From NCBI RefSeq assembly GCF_037076345.1, contig NZ_AP024702.1:3286001-3350000 (forward strand): a DNA stretch of 64,000 nt, read 5' to 3'. Position numbers and translations under genes: made by a program. This DNA comes from Haloferula helveola (GTDB lineage Bacteria; Verrucomicrobiota; Verrucomicrobiia; Verrucomicrobiales; Akkermansiaceae). Numbering within the stretch: the first letter of the stretch is position 1; the number at the start of each line of letters is the position of its first letter. Below are positions 31,847 to 39,980 of the stretch, piece after piece. The notes beneath the pieces are model-generated. The model did no database searches. It worked only from the letters and a program-made list of their open reading frames with translations, and was not told the origin of the DNA.

Positions 31847-32076
31847 AGCACTACCTCCGCCTCTACTGGTCGGCCCTGACCGGGGCCAGCGACATCGCGC
31901 CGGAATCCGCCGACGAGATCCACGAACTGCAACGCCGGGCGTGGGACGAATGCGGCCTCATGGTCGTCTCGGTCGCTGACGTGCGGTTGGCCGACGAACA
32001 TCGCGTCGACCTCGACCGCATCGGCGAGCGGCTCTTCGGGCACGCCCGTCGCGGCTTCCGGCCGTCCCGGCGCTGA
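31843..32076 (+). CDS. Small protein preceding ardC
   Basis: A 77-residue protein: LRLYWSALTGASDIAPESADEIHELQRRAWDECGLMVVSVADVRL, then a basic Arg-rich end. Translationally coupled to the gene before it. No signal, membrane or metal-binding motif. Function unknown. Confidence 0.5.
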   Translation: MKHYLRLYWSALTGASDIAPESADEIHELQRRAWDECGLMVVSVADVRLADEHRVDLDRIGERLFGHARRGFRPSRR

Positions 32077-32125
32077 TCCGCCGGTCACTGCGTATCCATC
32101 AACCACCTACCAACAGGAGTCATGA

Positions 32126-33019
32126 ATGAGTCAATCCCAACAATCCCGTCCGGAGGAAAGCCTCCGGAGCGTTCACGAACGCGTCACCCAACGCATCATC
32201 GAAAGACTGGAGGAAGGCGTCGTGCCGTGGCATTCGCCGCACATCGCCACGATCGGTTTCCCGAAGAACTTCCAGTCGGCCAAACCCTACCGCGGCATCA
32301 ACGTGATGTTGCTCGCCATGGCGGGCTACGTTTCGCCGTGGTTCCTCACCTACAAGCAGGCGCAGGAGCGCGGCGGACAGGTCCGCCGGGGTGAGAAAGG
32401 CTATCTCGTCGTCAAGTTCGGGACCTACAACAAGGATCCCGGTGACGGTGTTGAGGAGCAACGCAAGTTCCTGCGCCACTACACGGTCTTCAATTCCTGC
32501 CAGATCGACGGAATCGAGTTTCCCCAGCCGGAGCTACCGCCCCGCTCGGCGGATGAGCGGACCGATGCCGCCAAGGCGATCGTGACGAGGATGCCCAACC
32601 CTCCGGCAATCCACGAGGGGCGCCTGGCACGAACCTGCTACGATCCTGAGGAGGATGCCATCGACATCCCCGACAGGAGCTGCTTCGAGAGTGGCGAACG
32701 GTTCTACAAGAGCCTGTTCCACGAAATGGTCCACTCGACCGGCGCGGCCAAACGGCTTGCCCGCAAAACCCTGCTCGACAACCGCGGCATCTCGATGTCC
32801 GACAAGACGGTCTACGGCAGGGAGGAGCTCGTTGCCGAGATTGGCGCTGCCTACCTCTGTGCCCATGCCGGAATCGTGATCGATGATCACGGCAATTCGG
32901 CCTCCTACATCCAGTCGTGGCTCCAGGTCCTCAAGGACGGCAACAACCGCCGCTGGATTGTCGAGGCCGCGGGTCATGCCCAGAAGGCCGTCGACCACAT
33001 TCTCAAACTGGAGCCTTGA
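32126..33019 (+). CDS. ardC: ArdC-like antirestriction protein (ssDNA-binding domain plus zincin)
   Basis: A 297-residue protein. The N-terminal domain (about 15-130) shows the ArdC signature: ITQRIIERLEEGVVPW-like (here TQRIIERLEEGVVPWHSP), PYRGINVMLLAM, WFLTYKQAQERGGQVRRGEKG. The C-terminal zincin domain has FHEMVHST (His199, Glu200, His203) and a later Glu in REELVAEIGAAYLCAHAGI. ArdC proteins are carried by conjugative and mobilizable elements and protect incoming DNA or bind its single-stranded form during transfer. An AGGAG box precedes the start. Complete by length and motifs. Confidence 0.93.
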   Translation: MSQSQQSRPEESLRSVHERVTQRIIERLEEGVVPWHSPHIATIGFPKNFQSAKPYRGINVMLLAMAGYVSPWFLTYKQAQERGGQVRRGEKGYLVVKFGTYNKDPGDGVEEQRKFLRHYTVFNSCQIDGIEFPQPELPPRSADERTDAAKAIVTRMPNPPAIHEGRLARTCYDPEEDAIDIPDRSCFESGERFYKSLFHEMVHSTGAAKRLARKTLLDNRGISMSDKTVYGREELVAEIGAAYLCAHAGIVIDDHGNSASYIQSWLQVLKDGNNRRWIVEAAGHAQKAVDHILKLEP

Positions 33020-33022
33020 GCC

Positions 33023-33301
33023 ATGGCGGAAGCGAAGCCGCCCGAGGCGGAAGGACCACCAAACCGCTGCCCCTTGGCACTGTCGGGGCTCCCGGAAAGG
33101 GAGCGCCGCGGGCTGCTCGATGCGATTGACCGGGTGGTCGTGCACTTCGTCGATCTCGCCTTCGATCGGACGGATTGCTGTGGACAAGTCTCGGGAACCG
33201 GTACGGAGCGCCGGTTTCCGACCCGATCCGTGGTATCCTCGACTCAAACCCACCAATGGTCCGTTCCGGCCGGAGCGGACCGGAAAGGAGATGAAGGATG
33301 A
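33023..33301 (+). CDS. Possible small protein between ardC and the serine recombinase
   Basis: A 92-codon frame starting three bases after the ardC stop. The first 50 residues look protein-like (CPLALSGLPERERRGLLDAIDRVVVHFVDLAFDRTD, quoted in part: LPERERRGLLDAIDRVVVHF), while the last 40 look random. Its stop overlaps the recombinase start by ATGA. It may be a real short coupled gene or the remnant of one. Confidence 0.35.
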   Translation: MAEAKPPEAEGPPNRCPLALSGLPERERRGLLDAIDRVVVHFVDLAFDRTDCCGQVSGTGTERRFPTRSVVSSTQTHQWSVPAGADRKGDEG

Positions 33302-34935
33302 CTTCAACAACGATGGCGGTTCCGGCGCCTGCGGCGATCTACGCCCGGGTATCGAGCACCGCCCAAACCAAACGCGGCGACGGCCTGCGGTCTCAGGAGA
33401 CGCGTTGCCGCGACTTCGCCCGGATGAAAGGCTACGCCGTCATTCAGGTTTTCACCGACGACCTTTCGGGAAGCCTGATCGACCGGCCGGGAATGCAGGC
33501 GATGCTCGCATGGCTCGACGCCAACCGCGCCCGGCGCCCGGTGGTCGTGATCGACGACGTTTCGCGGCTGGCCCGCAACCTTGACGCCCACCTGCGGCTG
33601 CGGTCCGCGATCGATGAGGCGGGAGGGAGACTGGAGAGCCCGTCGATCGAATTCGGCGAGGACAGCGACTCGATCCTTGTCGAGAACCTCCTCGCCAGCG
33701 TCTCGCAGCACCAGCAGCAGAAGAACGCCGAGCAGACCAGGAACCGGATGCGCGCCCGCATTCTCAACGGCTACTGGTGCTTCCAAGCTCCGGTCGGCTA
33801 TCGCTACGAACCGAAGCCTGGTCAGGGCAAGGTGCTTGTCCGCGACGAGCCCGAGGCATCGATCATCGCGGAAGCCCTTGAGGGCTTCGCGTCCGGGCGC
33901 TTCGGCACCCAGGTCGAGGTGAAGCGATTCCTCGAGTCCCGCCCCGCTTACCCGAAGGACCTGCCCGACGGCTCGATCCGCCACCAGCGGGTCGTCGAGC
34001 TCCTCACGCGCCCGATTTACGCGGGGATGGTCGAGGCACCGCGCTGGAAGGTCACGCGCCGCAAGGGTCATCACGAGCCGATCATCAGCATCGGGACTTT
34101 CATGCGCATTCAGGAACGGCTGCGGATCGTCGCCTACACGCCGCGCAGGAAGGATCTCAATGAGGACTTCCCACTCCGCGGTGCGGTGCTCTGCCACTCG
34201 TGCGGCACTCCACTGACCGCTTGCTGGTCAAAGGGGAATACGAGGAGGTACGCATATTACCTGTGTCACGCCCGGAAGTGTCCGGACCGCCGGAAGTCGA
34301 TCCCGCGGGAACGGATCGAATGCGATTTCGTCACGATCCTCGACCGTCTCACTCCGACGGTCCCGATGGTCAATCTGGTATCCGAGCGTTTCAGGAAAGC
34401 ATGGGACGAACGTCTCGTCCGATGCGAGGAGGAGCGCGAGGCATTGCGCTCCGACATTCGCACCGCACGGAAGAAGATCGGGGGCCTTGTGGAAAGGCTC
34501 ATGGATTCGACCAGTCCTTCGGTCGCCAAGGCCTGCGAGGCCCGGATCAGCGAGCTTGAAGCATCGGCGCTTGCCGCCGAGGAGAAGCTGCGGGAACAAG
34601 GTGGCCCCAAGGTGCCCTTCACCGAAATGTTCGAACTCGCTCTCGCATTCCTTTCGAACCCCCGGAAGCTGTGGGACAGCGGACGGTTCGATGACCGTCG
34701 GACGGTGCTGAAACTCGCATTTCCGAAGGGGCTTCGATTTTGCCGGGTTGAGGGATTTCGAACTCCCGAAGTGGCCCCGCTTTTCAAGGCTTTGACCGCG
34801 ATCTGCGGGTCGTTCGGTGAAATGGCGCGCCCCGGCGGAGAAAGTTTGAACTCCCTCTTCCGCGATCTTGCCGATTGGGAAGAGCAGCTCAAGCATCGGG
34901 AAGCCTCATCCGGGAACAGGGAGGACGCGGCATGA
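33298..34935 (+). CDS. Large serine recombinase
   Basis: A 545-residue serine integrase. The resolvase domain is at about 10-155: AAIYARVSSTAQTKRGDGLRSQ (Arg17, catalytic Ser19), VVVIDDVSRLARNLD, ASVSQHQQQKNAEQTR. The recombinase domain (about 165-275) has GYWCFQAPVGYRYE and LLTRPIYAGMVE. A zinc ribbon follows (LCHSCGTPL ... YLCHARKC, about 300-325), then a coiled coil (about 365-430). Such enzymes insert and excise elements without accessory arms. It is the second complete integrase in the island, and may mark a separate element or drive a second integration route. Coupled to the PIN-like gene downstream. Confidence 0.93.
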   Translation: MTSTTMAVPAPAAIYARVSSTAQTKRGDGLRSQETRCRDFARMKGYAVIQVFTDDLSGSLIDRPGMQAMLAWLDANRARRPVVVIDDVSRLARNLDAHLRLRSAIDEAGGRLESPSIEFGEDSDSILVENLLASVSQHQQQKNAEQTRNRMRARILNGYWCFQAPVGYRYEPKPGQGKVLVRDEPEASIIAEALEGFASGRFGTQVEVKRFLESRPAYPKDLPDGSIRHQRVVELLTRPIYAGMVEAPRWKVTRRKGHHEPIISIGTFMRIQERLRIVAYTPRRKDLNEDFPLRGAVLCHSCGTPLTACWSKGNTRRYAYYLCHARKCPDRRKSIPRERIECDFVTILDRLTPTVPMVNLVSERFRKAWDERLVRCEEEREALRSDIRTARKKIGGLVERLMDSTSPSVAKACEARISELEASALAAEEKLREQGGPKVPFTEMFELALAFLSNPRKLWDSGRFDDRRTVLKLAFPKGLRFCRVEGFRTPEVAPLFKALTAICGSFGEMARPGGESLNSLFRDLADWEEQLKHREASSGNREDAA

Positions 34936-35777
34936 ATGACAGGCAATCTTGTTCCCAACCGACACGGATCCTCCTCGACAACGGGATCGTCACGCACCGG
35001 TCCCGGATGCACTGGACCCGGGTCCCCGTGCCTCATCCGCAGAGCGGATTTTACCCTCACAAGCTGCTCGTGGCCGAGCGCTTGCCGCCGTATCCCAACC
35101 CGGGCTTCGAAGCCGAGTTGGAAGCGATCTTCACGGTCGGCCGGCTGATCCGCGAACGGAAGGTCGAGGCCTTCTCATCCATTGAACTGAAGTCCGAAAG
35201 CTTCCGGGACCGCCTCGGGGGCAAACCGATCGATGCCCTCGCGGGCTGTACCATCGGCATGGTGCCCAACCCGATCGAGCGGGGCAAGTTCGTCCGGGCC
35301 GAACTCGGCGAGTTCATCCGCAAGGGCGGAAAGAAGGACCGTCTGTCGGGGCACTCGCGGACTTCCCAGATTTCCTTTTTCCGATGGCTTTGCCAGCTCG
35401 GGCCCGAGGCGGCCGGCAGGATCGTGGCGGACCGGCAGACGCGGGGTCTCTCGCCCTTCGAATGCGAGAGCTTCGCCGGTCTCGACTGGTTCCGGGCGAT
35501 GGCCCGAAGGTTGAGGAGTGACGAGAACCTTCCCGACGCCTTCTACGTCTGGACGGCGAAACGGAGCAGCCTCGATGTCTTCCTCACGCTCGACCTCCGC
35601 CTGGTCAATGCGGCCGCTGCGATCGAGCGTGAGAAGTCCGGCTTCCGCCTGGGCGTCCGGGTCCGGTCCCCGATCCAACTCCTCGCCGACGAGGGCATCG
35701 ACGAGCCGGATCCGTATCCCTGTGAACCGGGTCGGCAATACACGATGGCGGAGATCGCCCGCCTCGCCCCGTTCTGA
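34932..35777 (+). CDS. PIN-like domain protein coupled to the serine recombinase
   Basis: A 281-residue protein whose start overlaps the recombinase stop (ATGA, 34932-34935). Near the N-terminus RILLDNGIVTHRSRMHW resembles the first acidic strand of PIN nucleases; near the end DAFYVWTAKRSSLDVFLTLDLRLVNA (in pieces DAFYVWTAKRSSLD and VFLTLDLRLV) matches the typical last PIN helix-strand with its acidic residue. The middle (KPIDALAGCTIGMVPNPIERGKF) is unfamiliar. A ribonuclease function is a guess; no antitoxin gene is adjacent, though the operon position next to a recombinase is consistent with a transfer- or maintenance-linked role. Confidence 0.55.
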   Translation: MNDRQSCSQPTRILLDNGIVTHRSRMHWTRVPVPHPQSGFYPHKLLVAERLPPYPNPGFEAELEAIFTVGRLIRERKVEAFSSIELKSESFRDRLGGKPIDALAGCTIGMVPNPIERGKFVRAELGEFIRKGGKKDRLSGHSRTSQISFFRWLCQLGPEAAGRIVADRQTRGLSPFECESFAGLDWFRAMARRLRSDENLPDAFYVWTAKRSSLDVFLTLDLRLVNAAAAIEREKSGFRLGVRVRSPIQLLADEGIDEPDPYPCEPGRQYTMAEIARLAPF

Positions 35778-35940
35778 AACGGCAGCACGGCCGCTGCTGC
35801 CCGATGACTTCCCGCTGACGCGGGATGGTCCCCACTTGCACCAACGAAAGGAGTGCCCATGAACCGTGTCCGGTTGTCACTGCGTCCCCATTTGCGCCCG
35901 TTGGCGCCAACCTGCTCGCGATGCTCGTTTCGCCGGATAG

Positions 35941-35989
35941 CAAGATGGGTTTGTGTGGCACACAAACCCGGCCTTCGGCCTCCATCTTG
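35941..35989 (+). other. Candidate origin of transfer (oriT)
   Basis: Within the 326-bp gene-free stretch 35778-36103, directly upstream of mobC and the relaxase gene, lie nested inverted repeats. An 8-bp outer pair CAAGATGG/CCATCTTG (35941-35948 and 35982-35989) encloses a perfect 11-bp hairpin GGGTTTGTGTG-G-CACACAAACCC (35947-35969) and a short GGCC/GGCC stem (35970-35980). Hairpins of this kind next to nicking sites are usual at oriT. The nick site itself is not identified. Confidence 0.55.
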
Positions 35990-36103
35990 GCAAGGGAGGC
36001 GCTGCGCTTCCCGTTGCATCCCTCCGCAGGTGGCGCGTGCCGCGCCCGTGACCGGCCTCCGCCGGTTGCTTCCTTCCTCCCGTTCGTATCGGGAGGTGTA
36101 AGC

Positions 36104-36448
36104 ATGGCCCGCCCCAGAACACCCGACGAGCGGCGCTTGACCCGCATCGTCCGCTTCCGCCTCACCGAGGCCGACCACATCCGTCTCGCCCGCGAGGCGG
36201 AAACGGTCGACATGTCGGTCGGCGAACTGGCCCGCGCGCTCACGCTCTCACGGGTCGAGCGCCTTGTCATCGAGGCCACCGCTTCGCATGACCCGGCCCT
36301 CGTCCGCCAGCTCTACCACATCGGCCACAACCTGAACCAGCTGACCAAGAACGCGCACATCTTCGGGCGCATCCAGCCGCGGGTCGAGGCGCTCTGCCGG
36401 CGCATCGACGCCCTGATGGACGAGGCCATCGGGAAGGAGGCGGACTGA
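36104..36448 (+). CDS. mobC: MobC-like relaxosome accessory protein
   Basis: A 114-residue protein with a GGGAGG box before the ATG at 36104. It starts with a ribbon-helix-helix-like part (RLTRIVRFRLTEADHIRLAREAE) and has the MobC signature DPALVRQLYHIGHNLNQLTKNAHIFG near the C-terminus (in pieces VRQLYHIGHNLNQLTKNAH). Proteins of this family bind oriT and help the relaxase open it. Its TGA overlaps the relaxase ATG (TGATG). Confidence 0.9.
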   Translation: MARPRTPDERRLTRIVRFRLTEADHIRLAREAETVDMSVGELARALTLSRVERLVIEATASHDPALVRQLYHIGHNLNQLTKNAHIFGRIQPRVEALCRRIDALMDEAIGKEAD

Positions 36449-37800
36449 TGGTCCCGCGTCTCGCCGCCGAGGGCAGCTCCTTCCACGGAGCGTTCCTCTA
36501 CTACGCCCATGACAAGCGGGCGCGGACCACGGCCAGGGTCGCGTGGACACACACGCTCAACCTGATGACCGACAGGATCGAGAAGGCTTGGAAGGTCATG
36601 GCCTACACGGCCCAACATGCCGCCCGGTTGAAATCCGCGGCAGGCCGGTCGCGAACCGGTGACCGGGTCGCCAAGCCTGTGATCTCCTACTCGCTCTCGT
36701 GGCATCCGGAACAGACTCCGGACAAGGAGACGATGCTCGAAGCTGCCCGGACCTCGATCGACAAGCTCGGATTGGCCGAACACGAGGCGGTAATCGTCGC
36801 CCACCGGGACGAGCCGCAACCCCACGTCCATGTCATCGTCAACCGCATCCATCCGGTCACCGGCATGGCCGCCAATCTGTATCGCTCGAAGCGCAAGCTC
36901 CAGGATTGGGCGCGGGAGTATCAGAAAAAGGAAGGGACCAGCTACTGCCCCCAACGGGAGGAGAACCACCGCAAGCGCCGGCAAGGCGGGAAGACGCGAT
37001 ACGCCAATCCCGTTCTCGTGGAGGCCTGGACCGGCAGCCGGACCGGAGAAGGATTCGTGCGGGAACTCGAATCCAAGGGCTATCGTTTGACTCGCGGACG
37101 CAAGCGTCTCGTGGTGGTCGATCCGTACGGCAAGTCTTCCAATCCGATCCGCGATCTGAAGGCGGCTATGGGAGGGGAGTTCCGTGAGCAGGTGTTCAGG
37201 GATCGGATGGCGGATATCGATCCGACGTCGCTTCCGACGCCGGAAGTGATCAAAGCGGGTATCGAGGCCGATGAGCGACAACGGGATGAGGAACGCAGGG
37301 CACGAGAGAAGGCGATTGCCGACCGGATGACCCGCCAAAAACGGGAACACCGCAAGCAACGCGGAGCTCTGGAGGAAAGTCACGACCGGAGGATCGAGGG
37401 TGCCCGAAGTGACCTCATGGTCTACCATCGGATGGCCGAGAAGACGGAGGCGATCGGACGATTGCGGGACCAGCTCCATTGCCCGGGACTTGTGCGCAGG
37501 ATCGGCTTCGCACTTTTCCGTTCGGACCGAAAGCTCAGGCAGGAGCTTCGGGAGCTGGAGGACCGGCAAGAGCGCTCGACGCAAAGGATCGAAGAGTCAC
37601 TCGCAGCAATGACGAGGGAGAGGAAGCAGGATCTTGACCGGCTTCAACGCAGGCAGTTGCGCGAGTTCGAAGCATTGGTCAGGCTTTCGAAGCAGAGGAA
37701 CCAGCCCGAGCGCTCGGGGGCGAAGGAGTGGGCGTCGCCCGCCATGGGGCAAGCCTTCGGACCCGACTTGGCAAGCCGCCCGGCTCCGGGAACAAGGTAA
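36448..37800 (+). CDS. Relaxase/mobilization nuclease (MobA/VirD2-like)
   Basis: A 450-residue relaxase. After YYAHDKRARTTARVAWTHTLNL the metal-binding three-His cluster is readable in VIVAHRDEPQPHVHVIVNRIHP (His119, His126, His128), the hallmark of MOB relaxases of the VirD2/MobA type. Candidate catalytic Tyr residues are in FLYYAHDK near the N-terminus. From about 270 to the end it is a long charged coiled coil. It nicks oriT, stays covalently bound and is pumped out through the coupling protein (24293). No secretion channel is encoded here, so transfer would need a helper. Confidence 0.93.
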   Translation: MVPRLAAEGSSFHGAFLYYAHDKRARTTARVAWTHTLNLMTDRIEKAWKVMAYTAQHAARLKSAAGRSRTGDRVAKPVISYSLSWHPEQTPDKETMLEAARTSIDKLGLAEHEAVIVAHRDEPQPHVHVIVNRIHPVTGMAANLYRSKRKLQDWAREYQKKEGTSYCPQREENHRKRRQGGKTRYANPVLVEAWTGSRTGEGFVRELESKGYRLTRGRKRLVVVDPYGKSSNPIRDLKAAMGGEFREQVFRDRMADIDPTSLPTPEVIKAGIEADERQRDEERRAREKAIADRMTRQKREHRKQRGALEESHDRRIEGARSDLMVYHRMAEKTEAIGRLRDQLHCPGLVRRIGFALFRSDRKLRQELRELEDRQERSTQRIEESLAAMTRERKQDLDRLQRRQLREFEALVRLSKQRNQPERSGAKEWASPAMGQAFGPDLASRPAPGTR

Positions 37801-37867
37801 AGGAGGCGGAGGCTATCTGTGCCGTTGCCCGAACCTCCGAAGAAGTTAGGCGTATCAATCCTGAGTC

Positions 37868-38791
37868 TCAGGAAGCAATGCCGTAGTAACCTTTGAGCGC
37901 CGCGGTGAGGAGCTCACCCGCCACAGCTGCGGGCACTTTAAGGAGACCTTCACCCGCACTTGCAAACGCCCGTCCCATGAGCCCCGAGACTCGTGGGCCG
38001 AATGTTCCGTCGCTTTTGGGAGCCTCCGATTCGACGGCGTCGATCAGCTTTCCGATTTCACCCGGGTCCAATCCGAGGTCGGTCAGTGCATCAATCAGTT
38101 CTCCACGTCCCGCCTGCGGAACCGACACCGATTGCTGGGAGAATCCGGAACTGCCTGCCGCGAAGTTCTCCACATCGCCCTGAATGTGGGTGTGGAATAT
38201 CCGGTCGACCGTTCCCGCTTTTCTCTCCCTCAAGTCGACGAGAGGATCTCCAGTTTGGTCGGCCTCTGACTCAAGCTCCAATGTGAAGTTCAGAATGCGG
38301 TTGCGAACGCTGTCGAGGACACCTTCGAGCGCCGACACGGACAGAATCTTTTGCATTGCCCCGAGGTGAAAGCCAGGGGCAATCGATGGATCGTGAACGA
38401 AACCACATGCTTCGGGTGCAATCCGGAAGGTGATGTAGCCATCCGTTGCCGAATCGGCTTGTTCTTCCAGGACGCGCACCCCCGGGAGCAGTGGCAGCGT
38501 GAAAACATGATCCCGGACGCGCTCATCAACTGCGGTTCTTGGGATTGGCACATTCCGAATCTCGCTGCTGAACGATCCGAAGTAGTGACCGTTCACGCAG
38601 GGCGTTCCGATGATACGGTAGGCAGGTAGTGCCTCGGCATCCGAATAGCCGTTCAGCTCATGGTTAACCCATTCCTTCAGCGCAGCGTTGTCGATTCGCT
38701 GCGCGAGAACCCTGCACTTCCGGAGCAGCGAGCTCAGATCCGACTCTCCGTCCACGGCCTCGTTCTGGATTTGGGTCAGCAAATCTCCCAT
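37868..38791 (-). CDS. AbiTii-domain protein, putative abortive-infection
   Basis: A 307-residue protein. The first 70 residues carry the AbiTii signature: LLRKCRVLAQRIDNAALKEWVNHELNGYSDAEALPAYRII (in pieces LLRKCRVLAQR, LKEWVNHELNGY and LPAYRI). The middle (LEGVLDSVRNRILNFTLELE) is also typical. AbiTii was named from a toxin-antitoxin-type abortive infection protein of lactococci; the mechanism of this domain is not well defined. The C-terminal 80 residues are Gly/Ala-rich helical (AGEGLLKVPAAVAGELLTAALKG). It lies next to the mobilization genes, as is common for defence genes on islands. Confidence 0.8.
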   Translation of the reverse strand: MGDLLTQIQNEAVDGESDLSSLLRKCRVLAQRIDNAALKEWVNHELNGYSDAEALPAYRIIGTPCVNGHYFGSFSSEIRNVPIPRTAVDERVRDHVFTLPLLPGVRVLEEQADSATDGYITFRIAPEACGFVHDPSIAPGFHLGAMQKILSVSALEGVLDSVRNRILNFTLELESEADQTGDPLVDLRERKAGTVDRIFHTHIQGDVENFAAGSSGFSQQSVSVPQAGRGELIDALTDLGLDPGEIGKLIDAVESEAPKSDGTFGPRVSGLMGRAFASAGEGLLKVPAAVAGELLTAALKGYYGIAS

Positions 38792-38935
38792 GGAATGACG
38801 TTAAGGGACGCCTCCGCAATCCCGCCATTCCAATGTTGAAAAGCTCTTGTAGCCGACCGAGTTCCATCTCGCTTCCCAAAAGCGTTGTTAGGTCCCCTCC
38901 GGTTGGTCTCCAGAATGAGAGACTCTGTTAGACGT

Positions 38936-39442
38936 CTACGGCAACGGCGGTGCAAGGACAGCCGAGGGGGAAGTTGCAGGATGTTTCGACACCTTCGCGA
39001 ACTCGATTAGGCTGTCATCAAATATTTCCGCCAAAGCTTGGAACAAGATCGGGTCGAACGTCCTCGCCATGGCGGCAGCGAAGGACGCGGCATACGCTGT
39101 CTCCATTCGTAGGTCCCCCGGCGCGGCCGGGTCGGGCACAGCGAGTGCAATCACTTCAAATTCACCGCGGCGCAGGTGGGCGGTCAGAATGAACTGGCAA
39201 CTGTCCGCATGCAGCGATCCATGCGCCCGGATATGGACGAGATCGCCCTCATACACCTGGCCGGCCGAGAATGGGTTCGGAGCATCGACCCTACAGTCGA
39301 CGAGCATACGAACCGTCTCGAAGCTGTGATCGAGCAGCTCGACGGTCCACGGCTTCTCGAAAACACCCTCAGCGCAGTACCCCGAGCGACCTCGGGTGAA
39401 ACTGAACACCAGCTTGTTTCTTTCTGAGCTCCGGATTTTCAT
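38936..39442 (-). CDS. Hypothetical protein
   Basis: A 168-residue protein with an N-terminal beta-rich half (LVFSFTRGRSGYCAEGVFEKPW, VRMLVDCRVDAPNPFSAGQVYEGDLVHIRAHG) and a helical end (YAASFAAAMARTFDPILFQALAEIFDDSL). No signal peptide. I could not place it. It lies between AbiTii and the ribbon-helix-helix gene, all on the minus strand. Confidence 0.5.
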   Translation of the reverse strand: MKIRSSERNKLVFSFTRGRSGYCAEGVFEKPWTVELLDHSFETVRMLVDCRVDAPNPFSAGQVYEGDLVHIRAHGSLHADSCQFILTAHLRRGEFEVIALAVPDPAAPGDLRMETAYAASFAAAMARTFDPILFQALAEIFDDSLIEFAKVSKHPATSPSAVLAPPLP

Positions 39443-39500
39443 CTCCCTGAGAAGGTTTGGTTAATGAAAGCTAACAGAAAGCTTTTCTCGGTACAAGCCC

Positions 39501-39695
39501 CTACACTGTCGCGAGGGTCACCTTCTTCTCGATCGGCCATCGCTTCTCGAGCAGCCGCTCGAACACGACCGTGGCAAGCTCCTCAAGGGTGACTTGCGAC
39601 TCGTCGGCATACTGCTTGAGCTGGCTTCGCAGCTCAGGAGTGACTCGAATATTGAGGCTGACCTTTTTCTGAGCTGTGGCTGATTTGGTGTTCAT
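39501..39695 (-). CDS. Ribbon-helix-helix-like small protein
   Basis: A 64-residue protein from the ATG at 39695. KKVSLNIRVTPELRSQLKQYADESQVTLEELATVVFERLLEKR (in pieces VSLNIRVTPELRSQL and TLEELATVVFERLL) is a ribbon-helix-helix DNA-binding pattern, like antitoxins and plasmid control proteins. No toxin gene is directly downstream. An inverted repeat (39697-39711) sits immediately before the start, consistent with autoregulation. Confidence 0.65.
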   Translation of the reverse strand: MNTKSATAQKKVSLNIRVTPELRSQLKQYADESQVTLEELATVVFERLLEKRWPIEKKVTLATV

Positions 39696-39696
39696 G

Positions 39697-39711
39697 GCAT
39701 ACCAAGTATGC
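39697..39711. promoter_or_regulatory. Inverted repeat, candidate operator of the ribbon-helix-helix gene
   Basis: GCATAC-CAA-GTATGC is a perfect 6-bp inverted repeat that ends one base before the start codon of the small DNA-binding protein. The position fits self-repression. The spacer 39696-39980 otherwise has no gene. Confidence 0.4.
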
Positions 39712-39980
39712 ATGGGGTCGTGCACCCAGCAAGAAATTTCATCAGCTTGTGACTCGCAATTTGCGACAAATTGGGTGCATATTGCATCCAGTCGGCCGAG
39801 AGCCGATTTGGAAACGGTGCTCTCGGCTCCGGCTGCCGTATTATGGGGAAATCGAGATCGATTTTTCGAAGCCGATCGCCACTGCCCGCCCGCGGAACTG
39901 ACAGATTGGGTATCCGGACGGTGCCGAGAGCCGGTATCAGCTCCATCTTCGGGGTAATTGAACTCGAGATTGGTGCGGAT

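Larger units (their letters stand above)
11685..37800. mobile_element. Putative mobilizable island integrated at tRNA-Gly
   Basis: The left boundary is inferred from the tRNA-Gly next to a tyrosine integrase. The span contains the integrase, an excisionase-like protein, a coupling protein, ArdC, a large serine recombinase, MobC, a relaxase and a nested ABC-3C cassette. No type IV secretion ATPase or pilus genes are visible. The right end is not found: I saw no second copy of the tRNA 3' end in the window. The end given is only the last mobilization gene; defence-like genes up to 41168 may also belong. Confidence 0.5.
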
